A stretch of 64,000 nucleotides of DNA, from contig CAWCOU010000006.1 of the NCBI GenBank assembly GCA_963797335.1, positions 806,001 to 870,000 of the forward strand. The letters run 5' to 3'. The translations under genes were made by a program, and so were the position numbers. The notes under the pieces are model-generated. The model was given only the letters and a program-made list of their open reading frames with translations. It was not told where the DNA came from and did no database searches. Positions 29,301 through 37,761 of this stretch are shown here, one piece after another. Every line of letters begins with the position of its first letter. The first letter of the stretch is position 1. This stretch comes from CAWCOU01 sp963797335. Lineage in GTDB: Bacteria > Pseudomonadota > Gammaproteobacteria > JAURND01.

Positions 29301-30053
29301 TTGTCCACTGATTCTGTCAAACCGCTGGCCAAGCAGACTTTTATCCTGACTCGTCCCGCTGCACAGTCAGAAAACTTGTACTCGTTACTCACGGCATTGG
29401 GGGGGAGTTGTTATGTATCCCCCACTTTGCAGATAGTGCCGCTACCCTTTCAATTGCCCAGCTCTCCTCCCGACAAAGCCTTATTTGTCAGTGCGAATGC
29501 CGTTTATCCCGTTGAACCTTATTGGCCGCTTGCCAGTTTTGTGGATGTATTTGCGATTGGTCCGGGAACGGCTAGAGCGTTGGCTGCTGCGTTTTCGATT
29601 GAGGCAACGATACCGCATGCCGAGCAATTTAACAGTGAAGGTTTGTTAGCTTTACCTCATTTGCAACAGGTCACGGGGCAGCGTATTTTTATTTTTCAGG
29701 GTCTAAACAGCCGTCCGTTATTGGCGGAAACGTTACGTCGCCGCGGTGGGGAGGTGCACGAAATAGCGGTTTATAGCCGTGTGTGCCCATCAGGAAATTT
29801 AGTGTCTGATATTCCATGTTGGCAAACGGATACTTCTGTGTGGTTTATCAGCACCAGTCGCGAAAGTTTAGAAAATCTATGGCAAATGACCGGGCGTCAG
29901 CAGCAATCATGGTTGCGTGAGCAACGGTTAGTGGTTATCAGCGAAAAAATGGCGGCGCTGGCGGAGCAGCTAGGTTTTTCTCACCCTGCTGTTGTCGCGA
30001 ACAATGCCAGTGATGCGGCTATCGTGGCGGCGGTTTGCGCAAATAATAAATGA
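29301..30053 (+). CDS. hemD: Uroporphyrinogen-III synthase
   Basis: Cyclises hydroxymethylbilane to uroporphyrinogen III. HemD sequences are poorly conserved, but the two-domain pattern is visible: FILTRPAAQSENLYSLL at the start, ALFVSANAV, FAIGPGTARAL, GQRIFIFQG, and VWFISTSRESLENLW. The 250-residue length fits. The start is a TTG with GAG upstream; no better start exists nearby. Its 3' end overlaps dsbB, on the other strand, by 35 nt. It is displaced from hemC by about 6.4 kb. Confidence 0.88.
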   Translation: MSTDSVKPLAKQTFILTRPAAQSENLYSLLTALGGSCYVSPTLQIVPLPFQLPSSPPDKALFVSANAVYPVEPYWPLASFVDVFAIGPGTARALAAAFSIEATIPHAEQFNSEGLLALPHLQQVTGQRIFIFQGLNSRPLLAETLRRRGGEVHEIAVYSRVCPSGNLVSDIPCWQTDTSVWFISTSRESLENLWQMTGRQQQSWLREQRLVVISEKMAALAEQLGFSHPAVVANNASDAAIVAAVCANNK

Positions 30054-30528
30054 TTTGTAGCACGCCTACGATGGCGAATAACACGAAGAATACCAACGCC
30101 CAATCCGCTAAGCTAAAACCTAGCCACGACCAACCGACTTGCTCACAGTTGCCAGAACCGCTGAATAAGGATTGAAAGGCCGCGCTAAAGTTGAGCTGGG
30201 TGATTAAATACGAGAATCCGGGTAAACACAGCTGGGGGCCTGCGGAAGGGTGCATTTGTAACCAGGCTTGTCGGCCAGCGGTGAGAATACCCAGCAGTGC
30301 CACTGCTAAAATCAACAGGCCGAAGATGAGGATGCCGGTTTTTTTGGGTTGGTGTAGTCCGGCGAATAAAAAGAGTAAAGCCAAGCAAAGGAACCAAATT
30401 CGTTGTACTATGCACAAGGGGCAGGGTTCCACGTGCATGGCGTATTCTAAAAAATACGCGGCGATGAGTAGTAAACAACAAATGGCAAAAGCACCTAATT
30501 GGATGGTACGGGTTGTTACCCATTTCAT
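30019..30528 (-). CDS. dsbB: Disulfide bond formation protein DsbB
   Basis: An inner-membrane quinone reductase that reoxidises DsbA. The 169-residue protein has four membrane segments and both redox Cys pairs: CPLC in the first periplasmic loop and the second pair in the second loop (QLCLPGF ... SGSGNCEQVGW). I chose the ATG at 30526-30528, preceded by AGGTG at 6 nt, over the GTG nine bases upstream. The gene converges on and overlaps hemD. Confidence 0.95.
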   Translation of the reverse strand: MKWVTTRTIQLGAFAICCLLLIAAYFLEYAMHVEPCPLCIVQRIWFLCLALLFLFAGLHQPKKTGILIFGLLILAVALLGILTAGRQAWLQMHPSAGPQLCLPGFSYLITQLNFSAAFQSLFSGSGNCEQVGWSWLGFSLADWALVFFVLFAIVGVLQIIYYLRKPPPR

Positions 30529-30642
30529 GACGGTCACCTGAGTGCGTAGTTTGCTTCTATTCCTCTAGGGCAGCGGGCGGGTCCGCCTTTGCTCCGAAGG
30601 GGTTCTTTAATTTCGCGTCAGCGATTAGCTATCCAGGTTAAC

Positions 30643-31410
30643 ATGTTACCTCATTTATTTTACATGCTGCCAGTTGCATTTTTGGCGGGACTTGTCGATG
30701 CCATTGCCGGTGGGGGTGGGTTGATTCAGCTACCCGGGTTGTTTTTACTCTTTCCTCAGATACCGGTGGTGACGTTACTGGGTACGAATAAATTGGCCAG
30801 TAGCTGTGGCACGTTGATGTCCAGTTTTCACTTTGTGCGCACCTTAAAAATCAATATCAAGGCACTATTGCCAACGTTGCTGGCTTCTTTTGTCTGTTCC
30901 TGTTTCGGCGCCAAAACAGCCACCCTCATTGATAACCATATTCTCAGACCTATCATCTTCGTGCTATTGCTATTAATTGGCTTTTACGCGTTATTGCGCA
31001 AAGATCTCGGCGTTATTGTAAAAAAGGACAGTATTGCCGGCAGAAAACTCAAATTATGCTGTATTTTAATCGGTGGCGTGATGGGGTTTTACGATGGCTT
31101 CTTTGGCCCAGGCACAGGTAGTTTATTGATTTTTTGCTTTGTCGGTTGGCTGGGGTTTAGTTTTTTACAGGGCTCGGCGTTTTCTAAACTCAGTAATTTG
31201 GCCTCTAATCTCGCGGCAACCCTCTTTTTTGCAGGCACCCACCATATTATTTATTATTTGGCGCTGCCAATGGCGGTGTGCAATGTATTGGGGAATTTGT
31301 GCGGCGCTCACCTGGCTATTAAAAAAGGCAGCCAGTTTGTTCGGGTGATTTTCCTATTCGTTATTATTGGCATATTGATTCAATTTATCTATCAGAGTCA
31401 CCTTATTTAA
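30643..31410 (+). CDS. TSUP (TauE/SafE) family permease
   Basis: A 255-residue inner-membrane protein with about eight membrane helices and the two family blocks: FLAGLVDAIAGGGGLIQLPG near the start and GFYDGFFGPGTGSLLIF in the middle. TSUP members export sulfite, sulfoacetate and similar sulfur-containing anions; the substrate here is unknown. I chose the ATG at 30643, since the 18 residues added by the upstream start are polar and unlike the family. A second family member lies at 55621. Confidence 0.9.
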   Translation: MLPHLFYMLPVAFLAGLVDAIAGGGGLIQLPGLFLLFPQIPVVTLLGTNKLASSCGTLMSSFHFVRTLKINIKALLPTLLASFVCSCFGAKTATLIDNHILRPIIFVLLLLIGFYALLRKDLGVIVKKDSIAGRKLKLCCILIGGVMGFYDGFFGPGTGSLLIFCFVGWLGFSFLQGSAFSKLSNLASNLAATLFFAGTHHIIYYLALPMAVCNVLGNLCGAHLAIKKGSQFVRVIFLFVIIGILIQFIYQSHLI

Positions 31411-31636
31411 CCCAGGATAGCCCTGAACTCTCTTTGTAGGGTGAATCCATTTGCCCCGTCTTTCAGCGGCTTGTCCGCGGGATCCAGAAATGGAGCTTCT
31501 ATTCGCTTTTTCCTGGGTCCCCGGAAAGACGTAAGGGTAGGGAAATGCCTTACATAACACTCCGTTTTTAATTTTTGTCCCCTACAGAGTCAAATTCCAA
31601 ATATGGCTTCAAATTTATTTAATAATTGTGTTTTTG

Positions 31637-31645
31637 TGCTATAAT
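31637..31645 (+). promoter_or_regulatory. Extended -10 promoter of the small secreted protein
   Basis: TGCTATAAT is a perfect extended -10 element; the -35 region is weak. Transcription should start near 31652, giving a leader of about 48 nt that holds the hairpin at 31671. Confidence 0.6.
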
Positions 31646-31670
31646 TATTATCAGGATTGTATCGAGACGG

Positions 31671-31699
31671 ACCCCTTCATAAACTTACGGGGTTTTTTT
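31671..31699 (+). promoter_or_regulatory. Terminator-like leader hairpin overlapping the ribosome binding site
   Basis: ACCCC and GGGGT pair around a 13-nt loop and are followed at once by seven T residues that run up to the ATG at 31700. This looks like an intrinsic terminator, yet the GGGG of its right arm is also the only candidate Shine-Dalgarno. It could attenuate transcription or hide the binding site. Confidence 0.6.
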
Positions 31700-32182
31700 A
31701 TGCTAAAAACAAAATTATTGGTTATCTCTCTACTGGCGTTACCCTTTATCTGTGCCAATGCCGTCACTATTAATGGCAACGTTAAATCTTGTTCCTACAG
31801 TCAACAAGGAACTGACCAAAAGATTGATTGTACAGATCCGAATACATACCATTTTCCCCCTATTTCGCAAACTCTATCCTCAACCACACCATTGGGGGTT
31901 AGTTTAGGTATAATGGGCGTTCATGATACATGTACCTCGACAAGCTGGACCTACGAATTTTCCTTGAGCCCAAGTGATTCTACGGATACTGACCAAGTAG
32001 TGTTGGAAATTACCCCCACCTATGTATACCCGTATAATTGGGGTATATGGAGTGAGTCTGGATACAAATTAGTTAAACTTACCCCAGACTCAAATAAAAA
32101 ATACAGTATTTCGTATTCGGGAGTTTGTCCCGGGGAAGATATTGATTTAACTTTCAGGGTTATATCATCCAACGGATCGTAA
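31700..32182 (+). CDS. Small secreted protein, unrecognised
   Basis: A 160-residue protein with a clear signal peptide (MLKTKLLVISLLALPFICANA). The mature part is rich in Ser, Thr, Tyr and Pro, with Cys in pairs (SCSYSQQG, IDCTDP, DTCTSTSW, SGVCPGED), suggesting a disulfide-bonded beta-rich domain in the periplasm or outside the cell. I do not recognise the family. I chose the ATG at 31700 because an upstream in-frame start would lie before the predicted transcription start and spoil the signal peptide. Confidence 0.75.
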   Translation: MLKTKLLVISLLALPFICANAVTINGNVKSCSYSQQGTDQKIDCTDPNTYHFPPISQTLSSTTPLGVSLGIMGVHDTCTSTSWTYEFSLSPSDSTDTDQVVLEITPTYVYPYNWGIWSESGYKLVKLTPDSNKKYSISYSGVCPGEDIDLTFRVISSNGS

Positions 32183-32195
32183 TTACCTCATAGAT

Positions 32196-32287
32196 GTCGT
32201 CCCAGTGTGGATGCCAAATCCTAGGTCGCAGGAAAAAGAAACTTTAACATTCCTGCCAACTAGATCTCGGGATTCCTGCGGGACGAC
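32196..32287. repeat. Degenerate palindromic repeat with GTCGTCCC/GGGACGAC ends
   Basis: GTCGTCCC (32196-32203) and GGGACGAC (32280-32287) bracket about 75 nt with partly pairing interior. It fills the gap between the small secreted protein and birA, which converge here. Confidence 0.5.
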
Positions 32288-32340
32288 GTACTTAGGTAGG
32301 ATTAATTCCATGCGATTGTCACGGGTGACAAATCCTTGAA

Positions 32341-33129
32341 CTATTTCATAATCTGCCCCGTGGCATACGCATTTATCTCACCATTATCAGCTCGCAACAA
32401 TAAACGACCGGCCGTATCTACACCCTGACTAACACCTTGATGCTCTCCTTGTGTGTCTTTAATCGTTATAGGTTTTCCCAGTAAAAAATCATTCTGGAAC
32501 CACTCCGGTAAAAAAACAGCCCAGCCTTTTTGCAGAAATTGTGCTAAATCAGTGGCTAATTGATCAATTAGCAAACCTGCCATTTTATTGCGATCTTGCT
32601 CGGCACCTATTATTTTTTTTAATGACGTCCACGGTTGATGAATCGATTGGTCAGCGGCTGCGGGATCCTGGTTAATATTGATACCCATGCTGATGATGGC
32701 TAGCACATCTTCTGCGCGTGTTTCTGTTTCAATTAAAATACCAACTAATTTTTGACCCTGGTGGTAAACGTCATTGGGCCATTTGAGTTGTAAATCATGC
32801 GCTACACCGTAACGCTGGATGGCTTTTAAGGTACTGAGCCCTACTGCTAAACTTAATCCTTGCAGATGACGTAAGTCGCAGGTAAATGACCACAGCGCGG
32901 TGAAGTAAAGGTTTACCGCAGGTGGGGAATACCAGGTTTTCTGATGTTGACCACGACCCTGGGTTTGTTGCTCAGCTAAGCAGACACGTGGCAGGTTTTC
33001 ATGTAGGGATGGATCTTTAAAATAGTCATGGGTAGAGGGAATGATGGTGAATAAATCGATAGGTAATTGGCGTATCGATGGGTTGGTGATGTGAGAACGT
33101 ATAGTATCTATATTTAATAAAGAACTCAT
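32341..33129 (-). CDS. birA: Biotin-[acetyl-CoA-carboxylase] ligase, without DNA-binding domain
   Basis: Attaches biotin to the AccB carrier protein. The 262-residue protein has the catalytic blocks QTQGRGQHQKTWYSPP, LKWPNDVYHQGQKLVGILIET and GININQDP, then the C-terminal SH3-like domain. E. coli BirA has 321 residues with an N-terminal helix-turn-helix; here only about 20 residues precede the catalytic domain, so it should be a ligase that cannot repress biotin genes. A birA with HTH elsewhere in the genome cannot be excluded. Confidence 0.92.
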   Translation of the reverse strand: MSSLLNIDTIRSHITNPSIRQLPIDLFTIIPSTHDYFKDPSLHENLPRVCLAEQQTQGRGQHQKTWYSPPAVNLYFTALWSFTCDLRHLQGLSLAVGLSTLKAIQRYGVAHDLQLKWPNDVYHQGQKLVGILIETETRAEDVLAIISMGININQDPAAADQSIHQPWTSLKKIIGAEQDRNKMAGLLIDQLATDLAQFLQKGWAVFLPEWFQNDFLLGKPITIKDTQGEHQGVSQGVDTAGRLLLRADNGEINAYATGQIMK

Positions 33130-33172
33130 TATTTACCCTTCGTGAAGTGATTTTGATATTCCTTTCACAAAC

Positions 33173-33346
33173 ATCCTTCTCCCTTTATAGGAGAAACAAA
33201 CGAAAAAATATTATAAATATATCCTTCTCCCCTTGTGGGAGAAGGATATTTATTAAGATGTTTTCCTTAGGTTGACGCCTATGCCCATAAGGGGAGAAGG
33301 AGTTTTTTCGATTTATTCATTTAAGCCCCACAAGGAAAGAAGGATA
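33173..33346. repeat. Cluster of family A REP-like repeats
   Basis: Three or four half-sites lie in succession: CATCCTTCTCCCTTTATAGG, TCCTTCTCCCCTTGTGGGAG, CCCATAAGGGGAGAAGGAG and CCCCACAAGGAAAGAAGGA. The segment also carries CCTTAGGTTGACGCCTATG, shared with the copies at 3506 and 21065. It lies upstream of birA. Confidence 0.85.
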
Positions 33347-33423
33347 TTTTTATGGTGTTTTTAGCAGACTTGACCTTCGAGTCAATTTAAACTATTAGTT
33401 AGATTCAATTTTTGGAGTCGAAA

Positions 33424-33638
33424 ATGATTGTTGTCAGTACTCATTATCGCAAGTTGAGGAGAATAATGAAATCGTGCGGGTTTGTCGTCATAACAAGCCA
33501 GTGGCTGATATAGTGCCAATTAAAAAGCCGGTCAAAGATCCTTTAAAACAGCACTCCATTTTGCAAGGAATTAAGATTCATTACAATCCCATAGCTCCAC
33601 TCAGCGAAAATGAGTGGCCCACTGAGAAAAGCCCGTGA
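33424..33638 (+). pseudogene. Decayed Phd/YefM-type antitoxin gene
   Basis: The start ATG at 33424 opens MIVVSTHY, typical of Phd-type antitoxins. The frame then breaks near 33440-33455, and the next frame continues SQVEENNEIVRVCRHNKPV followed by ADIVPIKKP, which is the Phd/YefM core (S-L-EE---V-I-RH-KPVA-IVP). It ends at a TGA at 33636-33638. A small deletion in the N-terminal helix explains the shift. No toxin gene follows: the next ATG (33652) runs only ATG GCG CTT TAG. Too short and broken to be found as one open frame. Confidence 0.7.
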
Positions 33639-33659
33639 TAAGGAAATAGCAATGGCGCT

Positions 33660-34694
33660 TTAGGCAACCACGCCCTCCGGTAACTGCATGGTCACGCAGT
33701 GCAGGCTGCCGTATTGTTCGATGATGTTTCGGCAGGGTATGCCGATTATTTTTCGATCGGGGAAGCAGGTTTGTAAAATGCGTAATGCTTCGGAGTCGGC
33801 GGGGTCGTCGTAGGTGGGGACTAGTACGGCGTCGTTGATGATTAAAAAATTAGCGTAGGTGGCGGGGAGGCGGCGGCCGTCGGGGCCGTGTTTGGGTTGG
33901 GGCCAAGGTAGCGGGATGGTTCGGTAGGGTTGGCCTTGGTAATCGACGAAGGTGTTTAATTGGGCGGCCATGGCGGTTAAGGCGGGGTAGTGTTCGTCGT
34001 CTGGATTATCGCATTGCACATAGACTATGGTATGCGGGTCAGTGAAGCGGGCTAAGGTGTCGATGTGGCCGTCGGTGTCGTCGCCAGCTAAATAGCCCTG
34101 GTCTAACCACAAAATACGATTCACTCCAAACCATTCTTTGAGCAGCTGTTCTATTTGTGGCTGATTTAAATTTGGATTGCGATTTTTCGCTAATAAACAA
34201 CTGCGCGTGGTGAGTAACGTGCCGTGGCCATCGACTTCAATGCTGCCGCCTTCTAGCACGGTGGTGATGGGTTTACGTGTCAATGCTGTTGCAAACGCGT
34301 GTTGTTGTTGCAATCCTTGGGTTACCTGATTATCGCGAACGCACGGGTATTTATTGCCCCAACCGTTAAACGTAAAATCCAATAACTGAGGGACATCATC
34401 CTGAACAATAGTAATAGGTCCGTGATCACGCGCCCAGACATCATCGGCGGGCACTACATATAAACGTAGGTGTGATATCTGCGCACCGGCTTCCTGTAAT
34501 AGTATGAGGATATGATCGCGCTGGGCTTCATCCAAACAACTAATCACCACGAGCTCATACTGGCTGATTGCTTTCGCGATGGCGACAAACGATCGCTCCA
34601 CTTCCGCCAACGAGGGAAACCAGGAATTGCCTTCGTTCGGCCAGGTCAGCATCACTGCGCTCTGCGGCGCCCATTCGGGGGGTAAATAACGCAT
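33660..34694 (-). CDS. aguA: Agmatine deiminase
   Basis: Hydrolyses agmatine to N-carbamoylputrescine and ammonia. The 344-residue protein of the pentein fold has PPEWAPQSAVMLTWPN at the start, DDVWARDHGPI, VLEGGSIEVDG, GDDTDGHIDTLARF and the catalytic Cys (C333) in GSLHCVTMQ. It lies 5 nt after speA, so agmatine made by SpeA is passed to the next enzyme. The second step, N-carbamoylputrescine amidohydrolase (AguB), is not in this window. Confidence 0.95.
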   Translation of the reverse strand: MRYLPPEWAPQSAVMLTWPNEGNSWFPSLAEVERSFVAIAKAISQYELVVISCLDEAQRDHILILLQEAGAQISHLRLYVVPADDVWARDHGPITIVQDDVPQLLDFTFNGWGNKYPCVRDNQVTQGLQQQHAFATALTRKPITTVLEGGSIEVDGHGTLLTTRSCLLAKNRNPNLNQPQIEQLLKEWFGVNRILWLDQGYLAGDDTDGHIDTLARFTDPHTIVYVQCDNPDDEHYPALTAMAAQLNTFVDYQGQPYRTIPLPWPQPKHGPDGRRLPATYANFLIINDAVLVPTYDDPADSEALRILQTCFPDRKIIGIPCRNIIEQYGSLHCVTMQLPEGVVA

Positions 34695-34699
34695 GGTAG

Positions 34700-36589
34700 T
34701 TAATCTTCTAAGTAAGTATAACCCTGCAGACCTTCCGTCAACGTTTCTAAATAATCCTTAGTTTCTTCAGGGGTAAGATTGGCTTTTTCAAATTGTTGAT
34801 GATACGCCGCTAATAATTCTCGGCTGTCGAACTGCACGTAACGCAATACGCCTTCCACCATATCCCCTTTCACTGGATGCACGAGTTGATAACCGCCATC
34901 GGGTAATAATTCCACGTTTACCGAATGGGTGTCGCCAAATAAATTGTGCATATCGCCTAAAATTTCTTGATAAGCGCCGACCAAAAATATCCCTAGTAAA
35001 TACGGCTGAGTGGGGTCGTAAGGTAATAACGGCAAGGTGCTTTCCACGCCTTCGCCATCGACGTAAACATCAACACGGCCGTCGGAGTCGCAAGTAATGT
35101 CTTGCAAAATACCACGACTTGTCGGTTTTTCTCGTAAACCGGATAATGGCATGATGGGGAAAATCTGATCGATGGCCCAGGCATCGGGTAACGATTGGAA
35201 TAAAGAAAAATTACAGAAATATTTATCGGCTAATTTTTCATTGAGCTCGTCTAAGGCTTCGCGGTGGGAACGAACACTATGCTTTAATAAATCACGGACT
35301 TTGATGCAGGTTTCCAAATAAATTTGTTCGGCGCGCGCACGTTCGGCCAAGCTGATAATGCCGTGGTTATACATGCTATGCACTTCGGTCATCCAATGGC
35401 AGGCATCGTGATACACCTCTAATGCCGAACGTTCGGATAAATTCATCAAACCATCCCACAATTCGCGCAACACCAATGCTTCGTGAGATAGTACCGGTTG
35501 CAATGTGCCCATGGGCACATTGCGTTCAATGTCGATGACGTTGACAATCAATAACGCATGATGCGCAGCCATGGCTCGACCGGATTCGGTGATGATTTGC
35601 GGGTGCGGCAGATTTTTTTCGCGGCAGGTCTCTTCCAGCGTATAGACGATGTTATTGGCGTATTCTTGAATGCTGTAATTCATCGAACAAAAACTGCGCG
35701 AACGCGTGCCTTCGTAATCCACGCCTAAACCACCGCCGACATCGACGGTATGAATCGGTACGCCTAATAAGCGTAACTCGCTGTAATAACGCGCACATTC
35801 ACGCATGCCGCGTTGAATGTCGGCGATGTTGGCGATTTGCGAACCCAAATGAAAATGCATGAGTTGTAATATCGACAAGCGATTGACCGCACGTAATTTT
35901 TCCACGATCAATAATACTTGCGCCGCGGAGAATCCAAATTTTGATTTCTCACCACCGGTGTGTTGCCATTTACCGGCGGCCATGGACGCTAATCGCACCC
36001 GAATACCCAAACAAGGTTCAATACCCATTTTTTGCGCTTCATCGAGAACGATATCGAGTTCGGATAGTTTTTCTAAAATGATATAAACGTTGTGGCCCAG
36101 GCGTTGGCCGATTAATGCCAAACGAATGTATTCGCGATCTTTGTAGCCATTGCACACCACCACGGAGTTGGGGTGCGATAAGGCCAACACTGCCAACAAT
36201 TCCGGTTTACTGCCCGCTTCTAAACCAATCGGGTGTTCATCATTGGTAAAACTGACGATGTCTTCCAATACGCGCCGTTGTTGGTTCGCCTTCACGGGGT
36301 AAACGCTCATGAAGCTGCCCTGGTAGCCGTATTCTTTCATCGCTCGGCCAAAGGCATTTTGCAAGCGCATAAATCGTTGACGCAAGATGTCAAAGAATCG
36401 AACTAAAATGGGTAGCCCAAGCCCTGTTTCGTGCATGGTGTTGGCTAGTTCGACCAAGTTGACGCCAGGGCGGTCGCGTTTACCGTCTGGATAAGCGACG
36501 ACCATGCCTTTTTCGTCGATATCAAAAAGGCCATCGCTCCAATGGGCAATGTTATAAAGGTCTCGGGTATTTTGGACGGACCAGCTCAT
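34700..36589 (-). CDS. speA: Biosynthetic arginine decarboxylase
   Basis: A PLP enzyme of fold type III that makes agmatine from arginine. The 629-residue protein fits the family. The PLP lysine lies in SVYPVKANQQRRVLEDIV, and other landmarks are GLEAGSKPELLAVLAL, FHLGSQIANI, VDVGGGLGVDYEGT and ESGRAMAAHHALL. It overlaps the DHS-like gene by 4 nt and is followed by aguA, giving a polyamine operon. Confidence 0.97.
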   Translation of the reverse strand: MSWSVQNTRDLYNIAHWSDGLFDIDEKGMVVAYPDGKRDRPGVNLVELANTMHETGLGLPILVRFFDILRQRFMRLQNAFGRAMKEYGYQGSFMSVYPVKANQQRRVLEDIVSFTNDEHPIGLEAGSKPELLAVLALSHPNSVVVCNGYKDREYIRLALIGQRLGHNVYIILEKLSELDIVLDEAQKMGIEPCLGIRVRLASMAAGKWQHTGGEKSKFGFSAAQVLLIVEKLRAVNRLSILQLMHFHLGSQIANIADIQRGMRECARYYSELRLLGVPIHTVDVGGGLGVDYEGTRSRSFCSMNYSIQEYANNIVYTLEETCREKNLPHPQIITESGRAMAAHHALLIVNVIDIERNVPMGTLQPVLSHEALVLRELWDGLMNLSERSALEVYHDACHWMTEVHSMYNHGIISLAERARAEQIYLETCIKVRDLLKHSVRSHREALDELNEKLADKYFCNFSLFQSLPDAWAIDQIFPIMPLSGLREKPTSRGILQDITCDSDGRVDVYVDGEGVESTLPLLPYDPTQPYLLGIFLVGAYQEILGDMHNLFGDTHSVNVELLPDGGYQLVHPVKGDMVEGVLRYVQFDSRELLAAYHQQFEKANLTPEETKDYLETLTEGLQGYTYLED

Positions 36590-37650
36590 GATGAGGCCAA
36601 CTCTGCGTTGAGTTCACGAGCACGACGATTTTTCCAAGCGCCTTTGTGATAGGCATAGCCGGTAATTAATGGCAATGCTAAGGTGGCTTCGGCGTAGACC
36701 ATTTGTTCGTGGACCACCGATACCTTACCCCAGGAACAGGCTTCGCGCAGAGTCGAACCGGATAAGGCGCCATCTCGTTCATCGGCAACGGTGATTTGTA
36801 CCGCGTATTTATGTAATGGCGCTTCGCTGCCCAGCAACTCGGCAGCCACCACGATATCCTGCGCGAAATTTTTCGGTACGCCGCCGCCTATCATTAATAA
36901 CCCGGTTTCTTTGCTCTTTACTTTTAGCTGCGTCAATTCCCGAAAATCTTTGACCGAATCGATGCTGATGTGGTGTTCTGGATGGTCGACTTGATGCATG
37001 ACTAAACCGAAACCGGCGCTACAATCGCTGAAGGCCGGGACAAAAATCGGCACTTGTTTTTGGTAAGCGGATAGCACAATGGATTCTGCCTGCGGGTGGT
37101 TCTTCTCTAGGAAATGTCCCATCTGTACGATGAATTCGCGCGAGGAATACGGTTTGGCTGGCAGGGTGTTGGCGATATCGCGGATGGTGTTGTCGCAGAT
37201 GCGTAAGTGATCCTCATCAATTAAAGTGTCATAAATGCGATCGATGGCCAGTTTTTGCAGTTGTTCATCGTCTAATAAGGGCGAACCTTGGTAGTGTTTG
37301 AAGCCTAAGCCTTCAAAGAAATCCTGATCGACGATATTGGCGCCCGTTGAGACGATGGCATCTACCATATTGTGCTGGATTAAATCGATGACGATTTTTT
37401 TTAAGCCGGCGCTGATTAGGGAACCAGCCAGGCAAAGAATGACGTTGCAGTTGGTGTCGAGCAGCATCTGTTGGTAGATTTCCGCCGCACGGGCCAGATT
37501 ACGCCCTTGAAAAGCCGTCGCTCCCATCGCTTCCACTAAGGGAACCACGTTAGTGGCGGTGATATCGATGTGTTTGACTTCCTTACTGAGCAATCCTTGC
37601 TTAGTCAACGGCGAAGTGTGACGATCATTTTTATCATGGGAGGTGGACAT
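36586..37650 (-). CDS. Deoxyhypusine synthase-like protein
   Basis: A 354-residue member of the deoxyhypusine synthase family. It has LCLAGSLISAGLKKIV, DAIVSTGANIVDQDF, GVPKNF and the catalytic-lysine region LREACSWGKVSVV, with the Lys that forms the enamine intermediate in eukaryotic enzymes. Bacteria lack eIF5A, and bacterial members of this family are thought to transfer an aminobutyl group to polyamines such as putrescine (homospermidine synthase-like activity). Placement in front of speA and aguA supports a polyamine role. I chose the ATG at 37648-37650, with AGGAG 7-8 nt upstream, over a TTG 18 bases earlier. Confidence 0.9.
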   Translation of the reverse strand: MSTSHDKNDRHTSPLTKQGLLSKEVKHIDITATNVVPLVEAMGATAFQGRNLARAAEIYQQMLLDTNCNVILCLAGSLISAGLKKIVIDLIQHNMVDAIVSTGANIVDQDFFEGLGFKHYQGSPLLDDEQLQKLAIDRIYDTLIDEDHLRICDNTIRDIANTLPAKPYSSREFIVQMGHFLEKNHPQAESIVLSAYQKQVPIFVPAFSDCSAGFGLVMHQVDHPEHHISIDSVKDFRELTQLKVKSKETGLLMIGGGVPKNFAQDIVVAAELLGSEAPLHKYAVQITVADERDGALSGSTLREACSWGKVSVVHEQMVYAEATLALPLITGYAYHKGAWKNRRARELNAELASS

Positions 37651-37761
37651 AGCAAAGGCTCCTGTCAAGGTATTGGAAAAAAAGAGGCCATTTTTACCAT
37701 ACTCTGAGGGAAATGATAAGTATTTATTATCAGCAATTTCTCCTCGGCGTATATGACAAAA

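Noticed and set aside
31354..31627. Repeat-like stretch after the TSUP gene containing GCGGGATCC and CCTGGGTCCCCGG
   Set aside because: It may be a degenerate palindromic repeat, but I could not define arms or a second copy in this window.
33652..33663. ATG after the antitoxin remnant as a possible toxin start
   Set aside because: It reads only ATG GCG CTT TAG; no toxin is encoded.
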